A DNA stretch of 64,000 nucleotides. Origin: Poindextera sp036272595. Its GTDB lineage: Bacteria; Pseudomonadota; Alphaproteobacteria; Caulobacterales; Caulobacteraceae. Under the pieces are notes generated by a model. That model was given only the letters and a program-made list of their open reading frames with translations. It made no database searches and was not told where the DNA came from. The DNA lies in NCBI GenBank assembly GCA_036272595.1, contig DATAYM010000058.1:1-64000 (forward strand), written 5' to 3'. This document shows positions 52,661 through 61,166 of the stretch, piece after piece; the first letter of the stretch is position 1; each line of letters begins with the position of its first letter. A program made the position numbers and the translations under genes.

Positions 52661-53472
52661 AACGCCTCCTGGTCGCCCTGCTGCGCCCCATGGGCCTGTT
52701 CGACGTCCATCCCGAGGACCTCGGCCGCGCGGCGCGGCTCGCCGGCCTGAGCGGCCTGGCGAGCCTGATCTTCCCAGCCATGGCCGTCGCCCAGTCGGTG
52801 AATATCGACCTGGGCACCGGCGCCGGCCTGACCGACCGGGTGATCCAACTGGCGGGCCTCTTGACCGTGCTCTCGCTGGCGCCGTCGATCGTGATCATGA
52901 CCACCGCCTTCGTGCGCATCGTGGTGGTGCTCAGCCTGCTGCGCACCGCACTCGGCCTGCAGCAGAGCCCGCCGAACGCGGTGATCATCAGCCTGTCGCT
53001 GTTCCTGACCGCCATCGTCATGGCCCCGACCCTGAACGCCTCCTACAACGCCGGGATCAAGCCGCTGCTGAACAAGCAGATGGAGCTGCCGCAGGCCTTC
53101 AGCGCCTCCGCCCAGCCGGTGAAGTCATTCATGTTGGCGCAGGTGGACCAGGACGACCTGGCCCTGTTCGTGCGGCTGTCGCATACACCGAAAGCGGCGA
53201 AGCCGACCGACCTGCCGGTGCAGGTGGTGACCTCGGCCTTCATGATCTCGGAGCTGAAGCGCTCGTTCGAGATCGGCTTCCTGTTGTTCGTGCCTTTCCT
53301 GGTCATCGACTTGGTGGTGGCCAGCGTGCTGATGAGCATGGGCATGATGATGCTGCCGCCAGTGGTGGTGTCGCTGCCATTCAAGCTGATCTTCTTCGTG
53401 CTGGTCGACGGCTGGCGGCTGGTCGCCGGCAGCCTGGTGGAGAGCTTCCACCACGTGCCAGGGGTGGGTTAG
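52657..53472 (+). CDS. fliP: flagellar export protein FliP
   Basis: Main component of the export-gate channel, 271 residues. A leader region (about 1-46, FPAMAVAQS) is followed by four membrane helices. The signature TTAFVRIVVVLSLLRTALGLQQSPPN is present as VRIVVVLSLLRTALG, and later SELKRSFEIGFLLFVPFLVIDLV. Both are diagnostic FliP. It follows fliO with an ATGA overlap. Confidence 0.95.
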   Translation: MKRLLVALLRPMGLFDVHPEDLGRAARLAGLSGLASLIFPAMAVAQSVNIDLGTGAGLTDRVIQLAGLLTVLSLAPSIVIMTTAFVRIVVVLSLLRTALGLQQSPPNAVIISLSLFLTAIVMAPTLNASYNAGIKPLLNKQMELPQAFSASAQPVKSFMLAQVDQDDLALFVRLSHTPKAAKPTDLPVQVVTSAFMISELKRSFEIGFLLFVPFLVIDLVVASVLMSMGMMMLPPVVVSLPFKLIFFVLVDGWRLVAGSLVESFHHVPGVG

Positions 53473-53507
53473 GCTCGCCGTCCCGATCCGCTTGACGGAC
53501 GACCCCT

Positions 53508-53585
53508 ATGCCAAGCTTCGAGGGTGGCAGCGCCTGCGGCCAGGTGCGCTATCCTTCGCCGTTGGCGCGGCGTCAGAACGCATAG
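53508..53585 (+). pseudogene. remnant of a GFA/CENP-V-type gene start
   Basis: Twenty-five codons beginning MPSFEGGSACGQVRYPSPLA, which looks like the N-terminus of a glutathione-dependent formaldehyde-activating (GFA) protein (MPSFEGGCACGAVRY-type). The frame ends in TAG where the opposite-strand MNT gene begins to overlap. No zinc-site continuation is present. It seems to be the left end of a gene cut by the arrival of the MNT gene. Confidence 0.4.
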
Positions 53586-53869
53586 ACCGCGTCTCGCTCC
53601 GCGGTTCGCCGGACCGGCGGGATGAGCATGGCGCGATCGGCGACCTCAACGGGAACCGTGAACAGCCCCGCGATATACTGCGTAATCCCCACATAGTCGT
53701 ACAGGTCGATATGAGCCGACGGGTCGATGTCGACCAGAATGTCGAGGTCGCTCGCCGGCGTCGCTTGGCCGCGTGCTACCGATCCGAATAGCGCCGCCCG
53801 CTGCACGCCCCGACGACGCAGCGGCGCTTCGTGGGCGCGCAGGATCGCGATGACGGCGTCTCGGGTCAT
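53573..53869 (-). CDS. MNT-type nucleotidyltransferase (antitoxin-like)
   Basis: A 98-residue minimal nucleotidyltransferase. The active-site pattern is LFGSVARGQATPASDLDILVD, with GS and the DxD pair (residues about 29-48). In HEPN-MNT toxin-antitoxin systems such a protein modifies and silences a HEPN ribonuclease. The C-terminal end RDAVYAF is typical of the gene that overlaps the HEPN partner, yet no HEPN gene follows. A TATACT at 53876-53881 lies close enough to the ATG that the transcript could be leaderless. It is either an orphan antitoxin or a relic. Confidence 0.75.
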   Translation of the reverse strand: MTRDAVIAILRAHEAPLRRRGVQRAALFGSVARGQATPASDLDILVDIDPSAHIDLYDYVGITQYIAGLFTVPVEVADRAMLIPPVRRTAERDAVYAF

Positions 53870-53931
53870 GGCGTCAGTATAGCCGTGAACCAGCGAGGTA
53901 GCGAGAAAGCCCGTTATTCGAGGCGGCGTGT

Positions 53932-56793
53932 CTAGCCGCGATTGGCCGCGCCGGCGACGGCCGTGGGGCCGGGGCTGGCTTGGCGGAAGCGCTGTTTCAT
54001 CGCCTGTACCCAGCCGACGAAGCTGTCGCTCTCGGCCGCGGCGCTGGCGTAGCCGGCGGCGGTTCCGGAGCCGGCGTTGAGCCCGGCCAGGGCGACGCGC
54101 AAGGCGTCGGGCGACTGGGCGTGGTCGACGAAGCCCTGGTACTCGCCGTGCAGGCGCGTCAGCCCGGCGTCGTCGCCGGCGAGGCTGAGGCTGATGGCGC
54201 AGCGCAGCAGGGTCCCCTCCTCCTCGGCGTTGAGCGGCGCGGGGTTTTTCCAGCGATCACCGAGCATCGCCTCCAGCTGGCCGGCGGCGCTGGCCCAGGC
54301 ATGCTGCTTCCACGCCACGTCGGCGCGCACGGCCACGGCGTCGGCGGACTTGTCGCCCTCGATGATCTCCAACGCATGGTCGTACTGGCCGAGCATCATC
54401 CAGGCGCGCGCCTCCACCACCCGGCGCTGGGCGGTGAGCGGGGTGGGCAGGACGGTGGTGCGCGACTCGTTCAGCGCGTCGATCGCCGCTTCCGGCTGGC
54501 GGTTCATCAGGTCGATGGTGGCCAGGTCGGTGGCGACCTGCGCCTTCGGCACCCCGTCCAGCCGGTTTTCCTCCTGGTATTTCAGGAGCTCCGCCGCCTG
54601 GCCGAGCAGATCGACGTCGATCAGCCGCCGCGCCAGCCGGCGCACGATCTGGTCGCCGTCCTCGCCGATCGGGGTCAGCTCCTTGAAGTCGTAGAACAGG
54701 GCGAGCGCCTGGACCGGCTGCAGACCGTCGGCCTGGCCGTCGAGAAAGAGGCTGCGGAAGGCCGCGGCCAGGTCGTTCTGCAGGCCGACCGCGTCGGGCA
54801 GGTCCGGCAGGTTCTGGCCGGCCGAACGCAGCGCCTCCAGCGCCTCGCGATAGCGGCCGAGGCTGAGATAGATCTTGCCGAGCGCGCGGATGGTCTCCAG
54901 TTCGGTGGCGTCGCCGCGCCAGCGATAGCGAAGCCCATCGAGCACGTCGGCGGCCTGGCTCGGGGTGATGGTCCCCTCGGCCAGGCGGATCTGGGTGGCG
55001 TGCAAGCTCGCCGGCGCCGACAGCCAGCCCAGATTGACCGTCGAGATCGCCTGGTAGACGCCGAGCGCGCCCGCCTTGTTCCCCTCGGCCTCGAACGCCT
55101 GGGCCTGGACCAGGCGGGTGGCGAGGTTCTCGACCGGGTCGTTGGAATTGGCCAGCGCCACCCGCACCTCGGCGTCGGCGATGGCGTTGGAGCCGAGCTG
55201 CACGGCGGCCTCGGCGTCGGCGCGGGCGAACCTCGCCCGCCAGCGCGGCGTGAACTGGCTTAAGGCCACGGCGCCCTTGTTGAACTCGCCGCGCGCCTCG
55301 GCCCATTGGCCGAGCTGGACGTCGATATAGCCGCGCCAGAGCGAGCTGGCCGGATCGTCGGCCAGCACCGGCGCGGAAAACTCGGTCTGCGCCTCCTTGT
55401 AGCGGCCGGCCATGGCCTTGGCGGCGCCGCGCAGGCCACGGAACTCGGCGTCGCCGAGCATGTTCGGCTGGGTCTTGGCGTTGAGGTCGAGAAGGCCGAT
55501 GGCCTCGAAGGCCAGTTCCGACCCGACCAGGAAACGCGCCAGGCCCATGCGGGCCTTCATCGGGGCGTCCTTGCCCTTGCCGGCCTCGTCGGCGGCGGCC
55601 GCTTCCAGGGCGTCGTAGCGGGCGATGAAGCCGCCCGAGCCGGTCTTCGACCAGGTGTCGAAGTCGATCAGGGCCGGACGGCTGGTGGGTTGCGGCAGGC
55701 CAGGGCCGTCGTCGGCCATGACGTCGCCGCCCTTGCCGGACAGGGCCAGGCCCTTCGGCCGACCGATCGAGACCAGGTCGCCGTCGGTGCTGACCGACAG
55801 GTCGTCGGCGATCGGTTCGACCGCCAGGCCCTGCGCGGAGGGCAAGAGCGCCAGGTCGACATATTCGCGGCGGGACGGCAGGCCCTTGACCGGGGCCAGC
55901 GCGGTGACCACGGCGATGCGGTCGCGCACCACCGGATCGTCGATCCAGAAGACATGGGTCGAGCCGGCCACCGCGACCGACAGCGCGCCGGCGGCCGAGG
56001 CGTCGTCGCGGGCGATCCTGACCGGGTCGGGCGTGGCTTGCGGCGCACTGGACAGGGTCACGGTCCAGTCGCCGCCCTGGGCGCCGGCGGTGACCGAGGT
56101 GTTGGCCGGCGGGACGATGCGCAGGGCGGTGAAATCCGGGCCCTGGACCGCCTGGGCGCCGGCCAGCAGCGGCGAACCGCGCGCCAGGCCGCTGAGGTCG
56201 AGCTTCGCCGCCGCGTCGAACACGATCCAGATCGCGCCGCCGCGATGGAAGACGGCGGCGCCGAGGGCCGACTTCCACGGAAAGTCCAGGGCGACCTGGT
56301 TCGCCTTCGCCGCCGAGGCGACCTTGACCACGCCGTTGTCGGGGACCGGGCTGGGCCGGTCGGAGGCCGGCTGCGCGGCCGGCGGGGCCGCGGCGGCGAA
56401 CAGGTTGACGAAGATGGCGCCGTCGGCCTCGCCCACCTTGGCGTCGGCCCCGTCGGCAAGGGTCAGGGCGATCTCCAGGCCGCCGGCGTCCTTGTCGGTC
56501 GCGGTCTTGAGGAACCGCGGCGGATCGACCCTGAGGCGGGTCATGTCCGGCTTGGCGTAGCGGCTGAAATGCAGGGTCAGGACCTGGCCGTCGCGGTGGC
56601 TGGTCACCTTCGCGCCGCCGGGGAAGCGGAACTCGACGCGCGAGAAGTCCTTGGCCTGGGCGACGTTGACGGCCAGCGGGCTGCCGGGCGCGTGCTGCAG
56701 GGCCGGCGGCGTCTCGGCGAAGCCGCCAGGCGCGAGCATGGCGGCGATCGCGATCGCCGCCATGGCGGACCTCAGAACGCGGCGCCCGTCCAT
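53932..56793 (-). CDS. large exported repeat protein of the fliL-fliM unit
   Basis: A 953-residue protein I cannot name. A signal peptide (about 1-26, MLAPGGFAE) precedes a beta-rich N-terminal region (about 35-340) with AMIN-like spacing (VEFRFPGGAKVTSHRDGQVLTLHFS). From about residue 370 to 900 it consists of helical repeats of the tetratricopeptide type (YKEAQTEFSAPVLADDP, GRYREALEALRSAGQNL). It follows the MotE-like gene by 8 bases and is the last gene of the fliL operon. It may help to anchor the stator or rod in the periplasm; that is inference. Confidence 0.72.
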   Translation of the reverse strand: MDGRRVLRSAMAAIAIAAMLAPGGFAETPPALQHAPGSPLAVNVAQAKDFSRVEFRFPGGAKVTSHRDGQVLTLHFSRYAKPDMTRLRVDPPRFLKTATDKDAGGLEIALTLADGADAKVGEADGAIFVNLFAAAAPPAAQPASDRPSPVPDNGVVKVASAAKANQVALDFPWKSALGAAVFHRGGAIWIVFDAAAKLDLSGLARGSPLLAGAQAVQGPDFTALRIVPPANTSVTAGAQGGDWTVTLSSAPQATPDPVRIARDDASAAGALSVAVAGSTHVFWIDDPVVRDRIAVVTALAPVKGLPSRREYVDLALLPSAQGLAVEPIADDLSVSTDGDLVSIGRPKGLALSGKGGDVMADDGPGLPQPTSRPALIDFDTWSKTGSGGFIARYDALEAAAADEAGKGKDAPMKARMGLARFLVGSELAFEAIGLLDLNAKTQPNMLGDAEFRGLRGAAKAMAGRYKEAQTEFSAPVLADDPASSLWRGYIDVQLGQWAEARGEFNKGAVALSQFTPRWRARFARADAEAAVQLGSNAIADAEVRVALANSNDPVENLATRLVQAQAFEAEGNKAGALGVYQAISTVNLGWLSAPASLHATQIRLAEGTITPSQAADVLDGLRYRWRGDATELETIRALGKIYLSLGRYREALEALRSAGQNLPDLPDAVGLQNDLAAAFRSLFLDGQADGLQPVQALALFYDFKELTPIGEDGDQIVRRLARRLIDVDLLGQAAELLKYQEENRLDGVPKAQVATDLATIDLMNRQPEAAIDALNESRTTVLPTPLTAQRRVVEARAWMMLGQYDHALEIIEGDKSADAVAVRADVAWKQHAWASAAGQLEAMLGDRWKNPAPLNAEEEGTLLRCAISLSLAGDDAGLTRLHGEYQGFVDHAQSPDALRVALAGLNAGSGTAAGYASAAAESDSFVGWVQAMKQRFRQASPGPTAVAGAANRG

Positions 56794-56801
56794 CCGCCGC
56801 C

Positions 56802-57878
56802 TCAGCCGGGCTTGGCCGGCGGCGGCGGCGCGGCCGGCTTGGGCGGCGCGCCGGCGGGACCGACGGGCGGACGAGCGGCCGAGGCGACCTTGGCCGCTGG
56901 CTTCGGCGCGGCCGGCTTGGCGCCGGGCAGGACCACCCCGCCGGGCGGGCTCATGGCGTCGGCGACATCGGCGTCGACCTTGGACGGCTTGGCTTTCGGG
57001 CGCGGCTTGGGGGCGGCCCGGGCCACCTTGTGCGGCTTGGCCGCCGCCGCGGCGGCGTCGGCGCCCGCCGGGCCGGTCTCGCCGACCTGGGCGTCGTCGG
57101 CCGCCGCCGCCGCGGGCTTGGCCGGCTTGGCGTTCGCCAAGGCGGGCGCCGGCGTCGGGGCTGGGGCCGGGGCGGCGGCCGGATTGAGCGCGGTCTTGGC
57201 GTCGGCCAGCACCTTGGAGCCGGCGGTGCGGGCGGCGAGCTTTTCGGTCAGGGCCTTGGCGTCCGCCGGATTCATCTTGCCGAGGATGTCGGCGAGCTTG
57301 CGTTCCTTCATCTTGGCGGCGATCGGCAGGCGGACGCTGTCATCCATCATCGCCAGCGCCGCCGCGGCCTTTTTCGGGTCCATGTCCTCGTAGATGTGCA
57401 CCAGGCGGTCGGCCTCGGCCTGGGCCTGCTGATCGGCCTGGCCGAGCAGGGCCTGGATGTCGCTCTTCAGCCCGTTCATTTGCTGGATGCGGCCGTCGAG
57501 CTTGGCCTCGGCGGCGGCGATCAGCTGCACCTGCACGTCGAGGCCGCTCTCGCGCTGATCCAGCTGGCCGCGGCGATCGCTGAGACTCTGCAGCACCTGC
57601 AGCTCGGCCGGCGACAGGCCCGCCTCCTTCGCCAGTTCCGCGGCCGTCGGCGCGCAGGCGGGCGCGGTCGGCTTGGCGGCGCCCGGATGACCGACGCCGC
57701 CGGTGAGGATCGAGGCGTCGAGCGGCAGCGGCGGCTTGGGCGGGCCCTTGCTGACCACGTCTTCGGCCAGGGCGCGCGAAGCCAGGTAGAGCTGCGGCGC
57801 CTCGGTCAGGCCCTTGACCGCGAGGACGCCGCCGATGGCGACGGCGACCAGCGGCAGCAGGCGCGGGATGCGGCTCAC
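56802..57878 (-). CDS. MotE-like flagellar chaperone (MgtE N-terminal-type domain)
   Basis: A 358-residue protein. An N-terminal anchor helix (about 7-25) is followed by a coiled coil (about 85-165, DRRGQLDQRESGLDVQVQLI) and the domain VHIYEDMDPKKAAAALAMMDDSVRLPIAAKMKERKLADIL. This last part matches the MgtE-N-like fold of MotE, the MotC chaperone of rhizobia. The C-terminal 130 residues are Ala/Pro/Lys-rich and probably disordered. The ATG overlaps the preceding DUF6468 gene by four bases. Confidence 0.8.
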   Translation of the reverse strand: MSRIPRLLPLVAVAIGGVLAVKGLTEAPQLYLASRALAEDVVSKGPPKPPLPLDASILTGGVGHPGAAKPTAPACAPTAAELAKEAGLSPAELQVLQSLSDRRGQLDQRESGLDVQVQLIAAAEAKLDGRIQQMNGLKSDIQALLGQADQQAQAEADRLVHIYEDMDPKKAAAALAMMDDSVRLPIAAKMKERKLADILGKMNPADAKALTEKLAARTAGSKVLADAKTALNPAAAPAPAPTPAPALANAKPAKPAAAAADDAQVGETGPAGADAAAAAAKPHKVARAAPKPRPKAKPSKVDADVADAMSPPGGVVLPGAKPAAPKPAAKVASAARPPVGPAGAPPKPAAPPPPAKPG

Positions 57879-58420
57879 AAGCGGCCTCCCGCGGCGCGGC
57901 GCAGGCCCGGCCCGTCGAACAGCTCGTCATCGACCAGGGCGCGCGAGCGCGGCGACGGCGCGGCGCCGAGGGCGGCGGCCGGCCGGCGCGGGGTCAGAGC
58001 CTCCTCGCGGCCGAGGGTGAGCGGGGCCTCGCGCGGCGCGGGCTCCGGCGCGCGGCGCGGCGCGGCGGCGGCGGGCCGGGTCCAGACCCGGTCGAGAGCC
58101 GAGCGCTGCGCCGTGGCCGGCGAGCGCTCGGCGATGGCCGCGCCCCCGGCGGTGAGGGTCTCGAGCCTGGCCGCCAGCTCGCGGGCCTTCTCGATTCGTC
58201 CGGCGAGCAGGCCGACCGCCTCGTCCATGGCCCCGCGCAGGTCGGCCAGGCCGGTCTCGGCGCGGGCGGCGGCGCGGTCGAGGTCGGCGACGGCGGCGGC
58301 GAAGGTCGCCTGGCTGGCCTGCAGGGCCTTCAGCCGGCGCTCGAGCCGCAAGCCGAAGCCCAGGGTGACCAGCAGCAGCGCCGCCAGCAGCAGATCGAGC
58401 GTCATCGATATCGGGCTCAT
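57875..58420 (-). CDS. DUF6468-type flagellar-cluster protein
   Basis: A 181-residue protein with one N-terminal membrane helix (about 7-25, LDLLLAALLLVTLGFGLRLE) and a coiled coil (about 30-95). A Pro/Arg/Ala-rich, probably disordered tail follows. Such proteins are found directly after fliM in alphaproteobacteria, in the family DUF6468. Function is unknown. Both ends overlap their neighbours by four bases, which suggests tight translational coupling with fliM and the MotE-like gene. Confidence 0.78.
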   Translation of the reverse strand: MSPISMTLDLLLAALLLVTLGFGLRLERRLKALQASQATFAAAVADLDRAAARAETGLADLRGAMDEAVGLLAGRIEKARELAARLETLTAGGAAIAERSPATAQRSALDRVWTRPAAAAPRRAPEPAPREAPLTLGREEALTPRRPAAALGAAPSPRSRALVDDELFDGPGLRRAAGGRL

Positions 58421-59526
58421 GGCCGGCCTCCCTGGATTGCGGTCTTGGCGGCCGGCGTCAGCGGCGCCTCGACGCGTACGGCGATGTTGTGGTTGCGGCG
58501 GCCCATGCGGCCGCGGGTCAGCGGGATCTGGCCGGCGCGCAGCTCGATCAGGCTGTCGGGCGTGGCGTTGAGGATCAGGGTGTCGCCGATCTTCAGATTC
58601 AGCACCCGGCGCAGGTCGACCACCTGCTCGTCGAGCACCGCGCGCACGTCCAGCTGGGTGGTCCAGAGCTCGGTGGCCAGGTGGCCTTCCCAGATGTTGT
58701 CGCGGCCGAACTTCTCGCCCATGAACTGCTGCAGCAGCATCTTGCGGATCGGCTCCAGCGTCGCATAGGGCAGCAGGAGCTCGATGCGGCCGCCACGGTC
58801 CTCCATGTCGATGCGCAGCTTGACCAGGATGGCGGCGTTGGCCGGGCGGGCGATGGCGGCGAAGCGCGGATTGGTCTCCAGCCGGTCGAGGTTGAAGGTC
58901 ACCGGGGTCAGCGGCTCGAACGCCGCCTGGGCGTCGGCCAGCACCACCTCGACCATCCGCTGCACCAGCACCCGCTCGATGGTGGTGTAGGGGCGGCCCT
59001 CGATGCGCATGGCCGCGGTGCCGCGCCGCCCGCCGAGCAGCACGTCGACGATGGAGTAGATCAGGTTGGAATCGACCGTCAGCAGGCCGAAATTGTCCAG
59101 TTCCTCGGCGCGGAACACCGACAGGATCGCCGGCAGCGGGATCGAGTTCAGATAGTCGCCGAAGCGGATCGAGGAGATGTTGTCGAGGCTGACCTCGACA
59201 TTGTCCGAGGTGAAGTTGCGCAAGGAGGTGGTCATCAACCGCACCAAGCGGTCGAAGACGATCTCCAGCATCGGCAGCCGCTCATAGGAGACCAGCGCCG
59301 AATTGATGATGGCGCGGATGCCGGTGCGGTCGGCGGTGTCGTCGTCGGAGAGGTCGAAGCCGAGCAGGCTGTCGATCTCGTCCTGATTGAGGATGCGCTC
59401 GGCCGGCGCGGGCGACGAGGCGGAATCCCACTCGGGCGACGAGGCGGCTTCGGCCTCGAGCGCCTCGGCGTCCTGCGGCGGCGCGCCTTCCAGGGTCTGG
59501 TCTTGGGATTGGGTGTCTTCAGCCAT
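58417..59526 (-). CDS. fliM: flagellar motor switch protein FliM
   Basis: Switch-ring protein that binds CheY-P and sets rotation, 369 residues. An N-terminal acidic tail carries ILNQDEIDSLLGFD, the CheY-binding peptide. The CheC-like middle domain (about 65-255) has LPMLEIVFDRLVRLMTTSLRNFT, and the SpoA C-terminal domain (about 280-360) ends with RGRMGRRNHNIAVRVE. I prefer the ATG at 59526; an in-frame TTG at 59541 is possible. It lies 35 bases after fliL. Confidence 0.95.
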   Translation of the reverse strand: MAEDTQSQDQTLEGAPPQDAEALEAEAASSPEWDSASSPAPAERILNQDEIDSLLGFDLSDDDTADRTGIRAIINSALVSYERLPMLEIVFDRLVRLMTTSLRNFTSDNVEVSLDNISSIRFGDYLNSIPLPAILSVFRAEELDNFGLLTVDSNLIYSIVDVLLGGRRGTAAMRIEGRPYTTIERVLVQRMVEVVLADAQAAFEPLTPVTFNLDRLETNPRFAAIARPANAAILVKLRIDMEDRGGRIELLLPYATLEPIRKMLLQQFMGEKFGRDNIWEGHLATELWTTQLDVRAVLDEQVVDLRRVLNLKIGDTLILNATPDSLIELRAGQIPLTRGRMGRRNHNIAVRVEAPLTPAAKTAIQGGRP

Positions 59527-59561
59527 CGATCGCGACGTCAAACCGGGCGCTTGAGGCGGCC

Positions 59562-60149
59562 CTAGTTGATGAGCATCTCCTCGATCAGCACGGAGTTGAC
59601 CTTGGCCGGGGCGATCACGAGGTTGACCCGGCGCAAAAGCTCCATGCGCAGCTGGTAGCTGCCCTGGCTGCCGGAGAGATCCTCGGGGCGCAGCTCGCGC
59701 AGGAAGGTCTGGAACATGTCCTGCAGCCGCGGCATGTCCTCGTCGATGGCGTCGGCGGTGTCGTGGTCGGGCAGCTCGAAGGTGAGCTTCAGCTTCAGGA
59801 AGGTTGGCTTGCCGTCGGCCGTGTCCATGTTGGCGACGATGTCCGGCGGCGTATAGAAGACCACGCCGTCGGGGCCGTCGGCGATCTGGGCGCCGCTCTT
59901 GTCGTCCTTGTCGCCGTCCTTCTTGGCCGGCTTCTTCGCCTTGGACGCATGCGCGCCGGGGGCGTGGTGACCCAGCAGCAGATAGGCCGCGGTCCCGCCG
60001 CCGCCGAGCACCAGCACCGCCGCGGCGGCGCCGATGGCGATGAGCCGCAGCGGCAGCTTCCTCTTGCCGCCTTCTTCGGCCTCGCCCTCGATCGCCTCGT
60101 CATCGTCGTCGTCGATGTCGGCGTCCCTGTCGGCTACGTCCTTGGCCAT
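59562..60149 (-). CDS. fliL: flagellar basal body-associated protein FliL
   Basis: A 195-residue inner-membrane protein that supports stator function. The acidic N-terminal tail (AEEGGKRK) is followed by one membrane helix (about 36-57) and a Lys/Asp-rich linker. The periplasmic SPFH-like domain (about 90-195) has FYTPPDIVANMDTADG and ends LRMELLRRVNLVIAPAKVNSVLIEEMLIN. It is the first gene of the unit and is divergent from flgF. Confidence 0.94.
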   Translation of the reverse strand: MAKDVADRDADIDDDDDEAIEGEAEEGGKRKLPLRLIAIGAAAAVLVLGGGGTAAYLLLGHHAPGAHASKAKKPAKKDGDKDDKSGAQIADGPDGVVFYTPPDIVANMDTADGKPTFLKLKLTFELPDHDTADAIDEDMPRLQDMFQTFLRELRPEDLSGSQGSYQLRMELLRRVNLVIAPAKVNSVLIEEMLIN

Positions 60150-60227
60150 CGCAATCCCAACCCGCCCTCGCCCCCAAAGCGCCGCGCGAACGACGAATGG
60201 GATGACCGATCCATCGCGCCGGTTTGG

Positions 60228-60255
60228 TTAAGGACTGGTTTTTAACCTTCGTTAA
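60228..60255. promoter_or_regulatory. cluster of CtrA-like TTAA half-sites before fliL
   Basis: TTAA half-sites lie at 60228-60231, 60242-60245 and 60252-60255; the last two are spaced by six bases (TTAA-CCTTCG-TTAA), one short of the CtrA consensus spacing. They are 80-110 bases upstream of fliL on its side of the gap. Confidence 0.45.
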
Positions 60256-60256
60256 A

Positions 60257-60277
60257 GGCTGCAATTTTTGCCGGGTG
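60257..60277 (+). promoter_or_regulatory. FlbD (ftr)-like enhancer
   Basis: On the reverse strand it reads CCCGGCAAAAATTGCAG within this interval. This matches the C. crescentus ftr pattern bound by FlbD as I know it. It lies about 90-110 bases before the expected sigma-54 start site, the usual position. Confidence 0.6.
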
Positions 60278-60338
60278 AAGATCGCCGGTCGGCAGCCCGT
60301 TAACCGTCTTGCTTATTGAAAAGACAGTGTTTTCCGGC

Positions 60339-60354
60339 TGGCGCGGCTGTTGCA
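60339..60354 (+). promoter_or_regulatory. sigma-54 promoter of flgF
   Basis: TGGCGCGGCTGTTGCA has GG at 60340-60341 and GC at 60352-60353, separated by exactly ten bases as sigma-54 RNA polymerase needs. The predicted start is near 60365, 36 bases before the flgF ATG. Confidence 0.82.
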
Positions 60355-60400
60355 GTCAACCATGAGCCACGCCTCGGCGATCGGATGAGCAAAATTAACC

Positions 60401-61153
60401 ATGGATAGCGCCCTCTATGTCGGCCTCTCGAAGCAGATGCTGCTCGAGCGGGAACTCGACATCACCGCCAACAACCTGGCCAACGCCAACACCACAGGCT
60501 TCAAGGTCGAGGAGCTGATGTCGGTGGCCGATCCGCAAACCCCCAAGTCCATGGGCGGCGGCGCGGCGGTGCAGTTCGTGGCCGACAACGGCGTGGCGCG
60601 CGACTTCAGCCAGGGCGCGCTGCAGTCCACCGGCGCGCCGCTGGACCTAGCGATCATGGGTAAGGGCTTCTTCCAGGTCCAGACGGCCAACGGCATGCAG
60701 TACACGCGCGACGGCCGCTTCGGCGTCAACGCCCAGGGCCAGCTGGTGACCCAGGCCGGCGATCCGGTGCTGGACGCCTCGGGTTCGCCGATCACGCTCA
60801 ATCCCCAGGGCGGCCCGCCGATGATCGGCGGCGACGGCACGATCACCCAGTCCATCCCCAACCAGCCCCAGGCGCAGGCCATCGGCAGGGTCGGGGTGGT
60901 GTCGTTCGACGACGTCTCCGCCCTGACCAAGGAAGGCGCCGGCCTCTACGCCAACACCACCAACGCCCCGGCCCAGCCGGTGACCGGCCAGGTGCTGCGC
61001 CAGGGCATGCTGGAAGCTTCCAACGTGCAGCCGATCGTCCAAGTCACCGAGATGATCCGCATCAGCCGCGCCTACGACATGGTCGCCCAGATGATGAGTT
61101 CCACCTCCAGCCTGTCCTCGACCGCCGTCCAGCGGTTGGGAACGGTCCAGTAG
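60401..61153 (+). CDS. flgF: flagellar basal-body rod protein FlgF
   Basis: A 250-residue rod protein. It starts with LYVGLSKQMLLERELDITANNLANANTTGFK (core motif ITANNLANANTTGFK). The middle has DLAIMGKGFFQVQTANG and YTRDGRFGVNAQGQLV, and the end MIRISRAYDMVAQMM. These are standard FlgF/FlgG-type parts. It is the first gene of flgF-flgG-flgA-flgH under a sigma-54 promoter. Confidence 0.94.
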   Translation: MDSALYVGLSKQMLLERELDITANNLANANTTGFKVEELMSVADPQTPKSMGGGAAVQFVADNGVARDFSQGALQSTGAPLDLAIMGKGFFQVQTANGMQYTRDGRFGVNAQGQLVTQAGDPVLDASGSPITLNPQGGPPMIGGDGTITQSIPNQPQAQAIGRVGVVSFDDVSALTKEGAGLYANTTNAPAQPVTGQVLRQGMLEASNVQPIVQVTEMIRISRAYDMVAQMMSSTSSLSSTAVQRLGTVQ

Positions 61154-61166
61154 AAGGCGCCAGATT

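Noticed and set aside
59527..59541. TTG start for fliM five codons upstream
   Set aside because: It is possible, but has no better ribosome site than the ATG at 59526, so the more usual codon was kept.
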